Source: Heterobilharzia americana
Taxonomy: Eukaryota; Platyhelminthes; Trematoda; Strigeidida; Schistosomatidae
NCBI GenBank assembly: GCA_944470555.2
Contig: OX104130.1
Location: forward strand, 53,849,491 to 53,913,490
DNA length: 64,000 nucleotides
Direction of reading: 5' to 3'
Shown: positions 12,323-24,500 of the stretch, piece after piece
Layout of the letters: each line of letters opens with the position of its first letter
Position numbering within the stretch: position 1 is the first letter of the stretch
Program-made: the position numbers and the translations under genes
The notes under the pieces: generated by a model
Seen by the model: the letters and a program-made list of their open reading frames with translations, nothing else
What the model was told of the DNA's origin: nothing
Database searches by the model: none

Positions 12323-12601
12323 CTGATAACTATTATTAAATCCACGATGATCAATATCATGACATAATGCACCGACAAATAATGCTAACCGTTCCAGTTC
12401 ATTCAAATACTGATTTGTCAATTGTGATTCTACAGTCAATACTAGATATGCCATATGTCCAACTGTGAATGCATGCATCCAATTATGATAAGTTGGTGTA
12501 CGATAATTTTTTTTCACAGTTAAAATAAAACATGCCAAAGTAGTTCGATGAATATTCCATTGAGTAATAAAACCAAGATTTTCAAACATAATCATTATAG
12601 C
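12323..12601 (-). CDS. PDE2: PDE2-like exon: N-terminal part of the HD phosphodiesterase catalytic domain
   Basis: 93 codons, phase 0/0, acceptor CACACCATAG and donor CAG/GTTAGT. Visible motifs: AIMIMFENLGFITQW (entry helix), TLACFILTVKKNYR, YHNWMHAFTVGH (first His is the proton donor in PDE families, second His binds metal), then LFVGALCHDIDHRGFNNSYQ with the metal-binding His-Asp pair. These are diagnostic of class I cyclic nucleotide phosphodiesterases. The domain continues with the ERHH segment and the second metal Asp in later exons, none of which I could find downstream (positions 1-12322). Confidence 0.95.
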
Positions 12602-15600
12602 CTATGGTGTGATAAGATATTTAAGAAGATTAATTGTACAATTTGATAGGTAACACTGAACTTCAGCATAAACAATATTGTAGATGAATTACAGGTAGGC
12701 AAAAAATAGGTTACATTACATTTCTTTTGTCATACTGACTGGGATCTGTAATTGATTGGTATTGTATGTTTCAGTACTTAAAGAGAAGGAAGTCATTAGA
12801 CTAGCATTTTGTCAAGACGGTAAGTTTTTATTTGGTACACATTATTTTAGTAAATCAAAGATAATCCTCTTGTCTACAGGCATTTATTGTACCTTATCAA
12901 ACAACCAGTCACCTGTAAGAGGATGGGCTTTTAAGAAACTTTGTGTCACATGTGGCTTCCTTCTTAATAATACCGGGTTGGAGTACCATTCGATTCGATA
13001 ATTATGAAAGTTATGATGCTTATTTCAATTGTCATTGTGATTCAGAAAGGTACACTTGAACACAAGCAAGTATCTTCACAAGAGATAAACGAGTGTTAAA
13101 AGTCAACAGAAAGCTGTTTTCAATCAGTGAACAGCACTATTGCTCATACTTCTATTTGATTTGGAGGTATTCATCATGGATTAACATCAGTTAGAAAACT
13201 ATTGCAAATCTGGGAGCACTGGATGCCTGTCTCGTCCCAGTATGAGAGATTTGAGCAATAGGCACCCGCCAGTCCCACGGGACTTTCAGGCTCCTTGGAG
13301 GACATATTACCCTTCAGTCACTGAGTCACAATCAGATGGTCCACATTTTCCTACTTCTGTCAGTTTGAGGTGTAACGTGACGTTCATCCAACGTCGTCGC
13401 TGAGTTTCTGTCCTCAAATCTGAATTGGTTCGCCCCACCAGTTATAACTTCTCAATAGGACTTCAGGAAATCTCACCTCACATCAAGTAACTAATAAGCA
13501 GTCAACAGTAACTCAATTCTGAGGTTTATGGGGATTTATTTATTCATTTCAAGTTGGTTTTCATCACGGAATGCTATCATTTGGAGAACCATTGATATTA
13601 AGGGTGAATATTATGTAGAGTAATAGAGCCTTACAGTGATGCTGAATTATAATCCATTATAATCCATGAAATTGTCTCAGATATAGACGAAAGTTTAGCC
13701 CCTTATAAACAAGTGGAATTGGACACTATCTGTAGGCCTAGACAGTGCAAGATCATAGCGCAGATGGTTGCACACTGGATATTTAAACACAAACTTATCT
13801 GCTGTCTTCCTCTAAATGTGTTTTAAACTAGTTCAACGTGAATTTCTGACAAGATATTTCTGTCATCATTTCTTAAAACTTATTGGTTTATTATGATATT
13901 TAAAGTGAGTTTGATGTTGAGCATCTTTTATTTACTGTCATTCTTGTTGGCATACATAATCTGCGTCATTCTCACTGACGAATTAACGCTGTGATATAAA
14001 ATAAGTAGCTAGAAATCCTTCACTTTGAAATGCAAATCTTGTTTGTCAGTTAAGCTGTATAAACACTGCTCTCATTCTAAGAACCAAGCTCATTTCCAAT
14101 AAATCTGGATGAATCAGGCAGTTCAAATACTTGCTTTGAGATGTATTTCTCGAAGTTCTAATGGTGGCTCCTGATCTAGGGGACTAACCACACCAGGCAT
14201 GAGGACAAATACACACCGATAGTATTGGATAATGGTCGCACTATATCGCGAATTGATAGAAGTAAGAAAATATGGATCATTGAATTCTTATACCGGGAAT
14301 GAATGACAATCCACTTGCCACGTGACTTCATGGCTGTAGGGGTGACCCCTAGTCTGGTTTCAGGTGCCCGTTGCTGAAGAACCCCGAACCAGGATGAAAC
14401 AGCTGTCCAGCTTTCTCAGTTTTCAATGATTTGCCAAATAATATCAGTCAGTGATGAATACTACCTTAGAATTTACTTAGTAGGCTCCGCTTAATTCAGC
14501 TTCGTAATACAAAATTGACAATAATTGCTGTATTATTGAGGAACTGAACTGTGTGTGTTGAGTGAATTTTAGTTACTCATTTTGTTCAGCTCTACTATGT
14601 TCTAACTTAAATAAAGGTTTTTCAACTGGAAGTATGAGTTTACACTGGGTTTGAAACATATTTGTATCCCACTTGACTCTCTGAGATAGTCATGATTTGC
14701 TAGACGTGTACTGATACAGGGTGTTGATTGGAGGTGGAATGAAAAAATGGGTTATGGAGGGAATCAAACCAGCAGCTTAGGTCTTGTTAGTAAAGTACCG
14801 GGCAGGAAACCTGACGGTTGCTAGTTTGAGTCCTGCTGCTGCCTAGATTTTGATTTCACCGTCACTCATCACTCAGTATATGCTTATGCATATTGGAAAC
14901 GTGGGAGCACTGGATAGCTGTTTCGTCCTATCAAGGGACTCCTGAGCAGTGCGTACCCATGACTTGACGAGAGATCGAATCCAGGACCTTCAGTTCCCGC
15001 GGTCATCATATGAACTTATGTCAGTCCACGGTGAATACTCACGTGATGTCATAATAATGAACATTTTATTTCATCTCATGGCTTTTTAAAATGCAATCTT
15101 AACAGAGTTGAAAGTAAATGGACCTACCTCTGTGGAATCCTTTTCTTGCACACTTCTTGTGAGGAAAGTTATTTTGTTGAAGTCCGGATGAAGTTCGGTT
15201 AGGCATCTAGCTTTGCTATTGGCTAATTCTGTAACCTCATCTTGTGAAACCTAATGTATAAAATTGAAAAGGTTTTCCTGTTACTCTGATGAAACCAACT
15301 GCATACTCTGATCATGCATAAAAGACAAATTAAAGGAATTTTTCAAGTATCTATAGGCTTAAAAGGCTGTTTAGTTTATTCGATAATAAGATTGAGTAGG
15401 AATAAATACGTATTGATGAGCACTAAGTAAACTTATATCTATTTCTTCATCATCATCATCACAGAAGTGCATGGATCCAATTTATCATACTTCACAGCAG
15501 CATGTAAAGTATAAGTGATATGAAAGTATACAAATGTGTTCTAACGGAAAACGAATTTTAAAATCAAGGTTAGTAAAAATGTTCGAACATTCGAAGGCAT

Positions 15601-18535
15601 CGAAGAATGAATACATCCACACCATTGTTACCAATTTTTAGCCATGCCATTAACCACTGATTCCAGTTGACTTGAGGACCCATAGCAGGAAATCTACATC
15701 TCTCCACATAACTCAAACCGGCAGAGACTTGATCAACCTGTGTTACATCTTGATCTGGTCCTCTTTAACCTTATTTCAACCCGATCCAACTCGGCTGGCA
15801 TTACGTGCAGAGGTAGGTAGTGATTCTTGATGCGCAATACATGTCCAAGCCACCTGAGTCAATGAAGGCTTACAATTATTTCTTGACTAGTACTCTCCGC
15901 TTAACTGACATTTCTTACTTGGTGATTCCATCATGCTTGAGTAATACTGCGAAGATGCTGGTATTTGATAACCTGTGAACCATTCATATCAACTTTCTCC
16001 AGCTATCAAGTTTTGGGTCAAATTGTCAACTAAATTTATTTTATTTTGTTGATGGCACTATCAAGTTTGATGTTGAATCTTCTTCAATTATTTCGAAAAC
16101 TTTGGAAGAAGAAGGCCGTGAAGTGAATATTAGTGTAGCAAATAGTTCTGGTTACTTTCATTTTACCCCAGAAATTCTGTTTAGTGAGTGATGGCACTGC
16201 CCAACAACAGTGTAAAACCGTCAGTAGTTCATTCTTGTCAAAACTTCTAAGAAACACTAAATTATGAGCACTAAACTGTTCTACAGGCGACACATATAAA
16301 TCGTGATTATCTTCTTTATGCTGAGTTTCTGAATTTTAGCCACATGAAATGCTGAGGTCAACCAAAATGCGTGAATGCTCAGAGATCCCTAGGGAACCCT
16401 GGGCTACCAAATTTATCCACCAAACATTTCTCATCAGATTCCTTCCTTTCAATTTGTTTTAATCGTTTAAATATGTCTTTTAAAGGTATCATTTACTCTT
16501 CCACATTTTTAAACTGTCTCCAACTCTCCATTTCTCGAGTCAATAACAAAGCACAGAAAAAGTGTTACGTTATATGGAAATGGACTTTTCAGTGCACAAG
16601 AGCACACCATATTTCTATCCATCAGATGCTTAACTTGATTTGCAGATTTTGTACCGTCTGAATGAATCACCATCACCAAAATTATGCTTGAATTTCTGTT
16701 GATTCTTCATTATGGACCGGATACCCATCTAGAACCAACTGATTATTTCACATTATTGCCTTGAATACTGTTATTATTAACATCATGCAGATGTGATAAT
16801 CATTTCGTCTGAAAGTATTGTTCTGGGAGTGAATTTGTTGAAAAATTACATGCTGAAAATTCCATACTATCATTCATATTGTTTGGAACAAAGCGATCAT
16901 TATTGTTATTATTAATCATGAATGCGGTCCAGTTTATCATGTGGTATATCGCTGATCAGTTTATTTGCTGTGACTATTCCAGATTGAGAGAGTGAAAGGA
17001 CAGTTGTGGGGAATTATGACTGGAAGATGTTAGAAGACTTAGTCGAGGAGGTCGCTATTGTTTGTGATTGTTATCTACTTAACCTACTCATATTTAAAAT
17101 ATTTTTCCATATATACTTATAGTATACTCACTTTATTGACATAGTATGGGAAGAGTTAAGATTTGTATTGCTGTATAGATTTATATCAGAAAATCATCGA
17201 CAACAGATGCTTAGGTAACCTCTAGTTGAAACCAGCAAAGTAAACATATTAGTAATAGGGCGCACAAGAAACTGACACCCTATTGTGTAAACATTTCATA
17301 TCATACACACAATATCAGAGAATTTCATCATGAAATGTGATTTCTAATAAGACATGATATCCCGTATTTTTGTATCCATTGTCACAATAGTAGAAGCAGA
17401 CATAACAACTGTAGTAATTGATTTCTGGGTGGTATCATACAAGGCTTAAGTGTATGCATATTTTCAGATGGACGAAGGTTTCAACTGCATTGGAATACAA
17501 GCCTACTGATCAACTGAAACCTACATTTTAATCGTCTTTCACATTCATATACCATTTGTGGATCCTGACAGGTGTATCATCTAGTTTGATAACTTAATTC
17601 TTATAGCATCACCTTAAATGTTTCATATTAAACTGTTCAAGCATATTATAAATAAGAAAGTCAAATATTTTGGTGTTAGGTGGTCGCAATCAGTCAGCAG
17701 AAAGCCCTACTCAACCTAAATTCTTTCTTGTTGGAACACACCAGCAGCATGTATCTGCAACCATGAAGAGAATAATGTTACTTCGGGAACTAGAACCTGT
17801 GTTACTCAGTGACGAAGTCAGAGACCCAGCAACTAGTCTATTAAAACTATGACTGACTTTCTCCAGGACTGGATTGGGTAGACCAATTGGTCACCAGGGG
17901 TAACCGATTCAGCTGTTCAGTCCTCAGCACCCAACACTAACTACAGTCTGTCGATGAAAACCCAAAACATTTAGGTACATAATGTGCTAAGAAAGGCAAG
18001 TATTCATGAAAAGCAAAAATGCATTCCTATGGATTGCATCAGTTTAGGGTCAACTGTTCTGTCGAGTCATAAATTCTGTGAATTAAATCGATAACTAAAA
18101 TATTTATGAAGAGCTCAGATGTCTTCAGGTGAATATCCAGAGGCTTACTCCGCCGGGCTTCAACTACAGTGCCATTTAGTTTATTTATTAGATGTGTCAC
18201 GCATCTAAACGGTATTGTTTACTGGATAACTTTTCGGACATAATTCATTGTCCATATATCCGAAACGTTATTCAGTAAATAATACAGTTTCTCTGTGACG
18301 TATCTAAACACACAAAAATAGGATTTCACTGCCTAAGTTTGCCTTCGATATTCTTTCACATACGATTTATACATCATGTGAACTAATCGGTGTGAATACG
18401 CTTAAATAAATAAATATTCACTCACTTTCATATGATAGGCGACCATTTCTGTGTTAACCTCATTTCTATTCCTCATGACAAGTAAATCACACTTCAGGTT
18501 AACCTGTAAGGAGAAAATAAGTACAAATACAAGTC

Positions 18536-18597
<62 letters not shown>

Positions 18598-21500
18598 CGG
18601 ATCAGTACGGATCGGAGAAGTATATGCTAAAGCTGGAAGCGTTGAATAGGTGTTTCGTCCCATGAAACTCCTCATTTGTGCATACTCCTAGTGAAATCCA
18701 CTTTAGAATCAATCACTTACTAGCATAAGCTAGAAATATCGGTTATTTCATTTATTATTGATATGACTTTTAGCTTGGTAGTGTTTTCATCATTTTGTCC
18801 GATGAACATTTTACGATTAAAATGACATTCTACTTCTTCTACTTCTTCATCTTCTTCTTCTTCTATCTGTCATCGAAGTTTCATCAATCTGCCTATTATG
18901 TTGACTGTCTATCAAATACATGCTATAACATGTTATTTTCCCTTTCTTCGAAGTCTGCATTTATTCTGACATTGTTTACTACCGTATACAATTGACTATT
19001 GATATAGTGTATCTGTTTAAGCTATTTAACACCGATTCATTTAAAACCGATCGACTTGTCATACTTAAATGGCAAATTTTCAAAGAATGTAGTTGTTAAA
19101 TATCATTTAAAGCAATACCTAACGATAATTACCCAACTTTATACAATAAATAACCAGTATCTTTATCAAAGATTTATTCATAGCATTGAAAGACAACTAC
19201 TCAGAGTCAGTATATGCTTAATCAGCTAATCTTGATAAGGGTGGAGTATTGAAAGTGTGAAATTTTGAGATGAAATGTAGGCATACTTCTAATGGGTTTA
19301 CATGTAATTAAAATGGATACTAAAATGTATTAACTGTTGGTTACACGACAGACATCATTACACGCCTGTTTATCTATTAATTCTCCTCCTTCTGAAGGCA
19401 AAGTGCTTTTGGTACAAAAAAACATTTTACGGTTATTTGTTTTATACAGTCTGAAGGTTGCGTACAAATGATGCAGCTGAATCCATTACCACTATTATGG
19501 TCAACTCCAGAATAGATATATTCTAAAGCACCATTTCGCATCAGCCATTTGAATTGTATACTTCCAAACCACTTGGACATATGCTATCACCTCTTCCTTG
19601 TAAAATGAAATTTTATCAGACTCTTGCACTTTTATCCCCGTAAACTTGTGAGATCTAATCTATCGATTTTACCTGACTATCCTTTTTTCAATCTTGTTAC
19701 GTGATTGCACACAAGAAATTCCACTGTCTTCAATTTTATTTCACTTCCTATTGAATTATGCTTCAATATTTTGAAGAGAAATCATAGAATGTTTCTCTTT
19801 TCCGACTGACTTTGGTACAAAATCTCATATACGATTGTTATTTGCATAGCCAACATGGATACGTCGCTATACAACTAAAGTAGAAAGTTATTGAAAAGAC
19901 TATTCTTTTGTTCACTGGGCTACAGTACATCAAATCACTAAGGAATTTTCGTTTCAGGTTGATATTCATCATGCATTGACATTAATTTGGGAATCACTGA
20001 AGACCTGAGAGCACTTTGCGGCTGTGCTGTCCCACTATCATCATCATTCATCATTATCAACATAGGACCAGGCATTACTGCGTAACGGTCCGAGTTGCCA
20101 CACCTCATATCAGCACATCAAGTAAAAGGTAGTGAGGTGAAGGATGAAGATAAGTGAATGCAGTCAAAAGAAATATAAAGAAGAGAAGAAAGGAAAGAGG
20201 AGTGACAAAATGGTGAGATTCGGTATAGCGTTGTTAAGATGAGGATAATGTGTGTATACATCTGCGCCACTGACTTCGGTTCTGAGCCATATCACCTAGG
20301 GTCTCCAACCACTGGTTCCTCTTGTCCCCGGACCCCAACCACCTAGTCTGCATCGTCCTACATGGCTTAAACCAACAGTCAGAGACTTCATACATTGGTG
20401 CCATGTTTTAGTCTGGCCACCTCGGGCCTTTTTCCAGCCTGGACCCACCTCAGCCAACATTGTGTGACGAGGCAATCGGTGACTAGGCATACGTAGTACG
20501 TGTCCCAACCATCTCAGTCGATGAAGGTTCACAACCTCGTCAACTGACTTACCTCTTCTCTCTAAAACTCTACACCTAACTTCTGCATTACTCACATGGT
20601 GACACCACGGAATACGTCCTATACTACGAAGGCAACGGTGGTCAAACACCTGAAGCCTTTTTATATCTTCCACTTTCAATGGCCATGTTTCACAGCCATA
20701 CAGTAGAACAGAGCGGACTGCTGTGCAGTACACGCGACCCTTAATAGACAAACGAATATCACGGCGGCGCCATAGGTGGCGCAAATTGGCAAAAGCCAAT
20801 CGAGCCTTTTGTATCCGTGCAGAAATCTCATCGGCAACTAACCCACCAGGGTTGATCCTACTTCCCAGGTAAGTGAAGTGGTCAACACACTCAACCACTT
20901 CACTCTCTATTGTTAACCGCGGTACCGCTGAAGACCAGTCCTGGAGCAAAAATTTGCATTTGGGTGGTGAAAATCGCATCCCAAACATTCTCAAATTCCC
21001 ACTCAAAGTGTTCAGAAGACTCTGCATCTTGTCAGCGTCTTCACCTAACAGGACTATGTCATCTGCATATTCTAGATCTAAAGAAAATTCACCTGTGATT
21101 GGGTCAACGTCTGTGTAATTAGGTGACGAGAGGGAAACCTCCATAAGAATATCTATGATAAAATTAAATAAGAATGGGGATAGTGGGCATCCTTGACGGA
21201 CACCACTTGATGAGTATAGCTCCCTGGACAACTCACCATAGGCTCTAACATGCCCACAAGTGTTCGAGTAGAGAGCTTTCAATAAGGTGATGTACTTACT
21301 AGGCACGCCTTTCAGTGACAGACATTGCCATAAGACTTCTCGATCAACGGAGTCAAATGCCGCCTTCAGGTCGAGAAATACAGCTATTGTCGGGCGTCTG
21401 TAAGCATGCCTATGTTCCAGGACCTGGCGCAGTGTGAATATTTGGTCGATACACCTACGGCCAGGTCTAAAGCCTGCCTGGTTTTCTCGGGCTTGCTGTT

Positions 21501-24500
21501 CCCGAGCTCCACTCAGGCGTCGGAGAATTATAGAACTTAGGATCTTAGACACTATGTTCGTCAGGCTGATTCCTCTGTGGTTATCACAAGAGGACTTCTC
21601 GCCTTTCTTGAAGACTGGGATGATGAGTGACTTAGACCAGTCGGAGGGGATCGTATTTGATTCCCATATACTGGCTAACACTTCCGTTAACCTGACTAAG
21701 AGCTCTCTACCACCATTCTTGTATACCTCAGCAGGTAGTCCGTCTGGTCCTGCTGCCCTTCCCCGTTTCAGGCTACCTACCGCTTTCTCAACTTCTTCTA
21801 GTGTTGGGGGGCCTGTCTCTATGTCCCATTCAGGGTCCGACTGGATAGCGGGCAGCGCAATGGTGGCTGGAGGCCAGTTAAACTGTTCCTCGAAGTGTTC
21901 TGCCCATCGTCCAGTCGTCTCCCCTGCGAGTGAATCGCAGATCCGTCCTTCTCCGCTATAGCCTCACTAACTGTTGTTGACCATTTCCCCCCAGTCTCCT
22001 TAATAAGTCTAAATAACTGTCTACTGTTACCGATCGCCGCTGCCTTTTCCATCTCTTTAGCCTTCACTGCCCACCACTGTTCACGATCGTTGCGCAGACT
22101 TTTCGTCAGTCTATTTTTAAGTTGCGCTCGCTCTTCATTGTACTCAGAGCCTGCAGGGTGCGTTCACGTGCAGCCATTAGTTCCACTATGAGACTCCACA
22201 GAGGTGTGCGTCTGTGACTTCTCCGGGAGTCTAACCAAGGACCTTCGGGTTTCACTGTTAGCATGTTACCATTTAGCCGCTAGACCTAAATCCAATGGTC
22301 CACATTCCCTACTTTTGTCGGCTCACGATATAGCGCGACCTCCGTCTAGCACCATCATTCAGTTCCTGTCCTCACACCCAACCTAGCGTGCTCCACTGGT
22401 CACGCATCCATTAGAGCTTCAGGAAATCTCATTTCGAAGCAAGTTACTATTGAGAACTAGAGTAATTTGATTTTGCAGGCATTTTAGAGATGTGTTTAAA
22501 GATTTCAGGTTGATATTCATTATAGACTGACATTGGTTGGAGGAAATTCTGTTTCAGCTAAAAGGATCTACACAGAACTTTCCAATATTTCAGTAAAAGA
22601 ACAAATATCATGGGGGATAACTGAGCTCCATCACAGATTCTCAACAGATAATTAGTCACATTTAGGTTACCTAAACACCAGGTGATCATTTTAATAGTTT
22701 GTGTTGAGCTCATCACCTGATGACAAATAAGCGCTTACTGATGAAAAAATTTGTATCTTGATATAATTTGTGCTGAATTAGCTAACAGTAATGCAACTTT
22801 ATAAAATCGATCGGGGTTTTATGAGTCAATTACAAACTCATCTGAATGTAGAACAAATAATCAACTTATGATTTCATATTACCAGCATCCACGGGCAGAT
22901 TTTACTACTCCATTTTTATTGGCTATTTCATTTGCATTTAGAACATATCGTCATCAAGACCAACTACATTTTTCTACCTGCTTTCTCCAATAGTTGAACA
23001 TTTTAAACATACTTCAGGTTACGAATCTCAATGAAAGCTCGACAGTTTTATACATACATTATACTGCAATTCCAGTGAATTTCAAGAAACTTCCTGAATT
23101 AATTAAATGTGAGAATATTTTGTTCTTTCCTTCCTTCATTCATTCATTCATTCATTTTAAACTCGATTATTTCTAAGGTAGTGTATTAAAACTATGCCAT
23201 TTTGCACTAGTTTACTTTCCTAACATGTTTGTGTACTAATTATGAGCAGTTTATTAAAGTTCAATGTCCAATGGTCATTTTATTTGATTGTTTAATTAAA
23301 TAGTAGGAACTTACACTGACATATTATAAAGATACCTTTTTCAAAAAGAAGATAATTATTTGATTCTACAAGTTTCCAATGAGTATTCAATTTCAATCTG
23401 TTTATTTTCTTTCACTATCTCATTAAGTTGTCTTAATGTGAGTAAGAGGAATTAAAATATTATGAAGTCTTAGATTTATGGCGCCCTAATTTAAATTATC
23501 CAACGTTATAGATTAGCCACAATTGGAGAAAAGGAACCAGTTCACGGCTTTTACTATTTGTATTGTTTTACAGTTTTATGTATGCATAAATATTTAGGCA
23601 CTTGTATATATTGATATCATAGTGTCTGTAGAAGGTTGGAGAGTCCCATTTTGGTTAACAAACAAAAAAACATGTTTAGTCAAGTGATAAACTAGTGATT
23701 TATGCATATTTTAGATAGTAAAACTTATACTAAATGTGACATTGTTTATTTTTGAATTGGTTGTAATGAAACCGGATGAACATAGTGAAGCGGAGAAATA
23801 AAACTAATTGCGACTAGTAAATACTGATTCTTCAACAGAATGTTTTTATAGTGTGTAATCGTAATGTCGTTAGTGAACCACATATGTCACTAAGGAAACT
23901 GGTATCTAAATGTTACATACACAGACGGATTTAAGGTAGTATTCATCACGGAGTGACGTCAGCTGGAGAACCATTGAAAGCCTTGGAGCACTGGACACAT
24001 TTCTGTTCTGGTAAGGTACTCCTCAGTAATACATACCTATGACCTCGTCAGAAATCGAATCCAGGACCTTCAGTCTTCATGACGAACACGTTAACTGTTC
24101 ACCACTAGGTGAGAGTTCAGTGACCCACAGTTTCGAACTTCTGTGAAATTCGCGATATAGCATGGATGCCACTCAAGGCCATCAGTTGATATCCACTTCA
24201 CTGCCAATTTGGCTGAGCCCACAAGTCATGACTTCTCATTAGAATTTTGGGATATTTAGATATCCTAATATAAGGAAACTGTGACTCAAATTAAATCTAA
24301 ATGGTAGTTTGTGTTGTGAAAATAACCGTAACATGATTCATGAAACCTACTGACTAAGGGAAACGAAATCACTTCAGTTGTACAACCTAATTATGTATGA
24401 AGCAACCTTCTTAAGGAAATCTCGGTACATAAAAAGGGGTCAATAGCTGGTAATCGAAGTTGTTGCTAAGTTTGGAGTACTGTTTGAAGTTTATCTGTCG

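Larger units (their letters stand above)
12602..15127 (-). other. phosphodiesterase intron (15.1 to 12.6 kb)
   Basis: Contains S2 copies (14.89-15.04, 14.21-14.47 and 13.17-13.50 kb), the 14.4-kb one with an intact hammerhead core, and an S3-like tRNA segment (14.69-14.88 kb). 12.6-13.15 and 13.55-14.2 kb hold nothing I can name. Confidence 0.55.
15251..18425 (-). other. phosphodiesterase intron (18.4 to 15.3 kb)
   Basis: Contains a palindromic ~120-bp element (18.19-18.31 kb), an S4 copy (17.66-17.96 kb), the first copy of a duplicated ~510-bp segment (16.40-16.92 kb) and a decayed R2 piece (15.69-16.0 kb). 16.95-17.65 kb shows nothing I recognise. Confidence 0.55.

Noticed and set aside
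18542..18595. CRISPR-like or satellite array
   Set aside because: It is a simple TA microsatellite with no spacers.
19377..19580. Minus-strand frame containing YSGVDHNSG, resembling the YRGVDDSTG loop of PDE2 GAF-B
   Set aside because: It lies downstream of the exons encoding the end of GAF-B, so its order in the gene is wrong, and it has no good splice sites.
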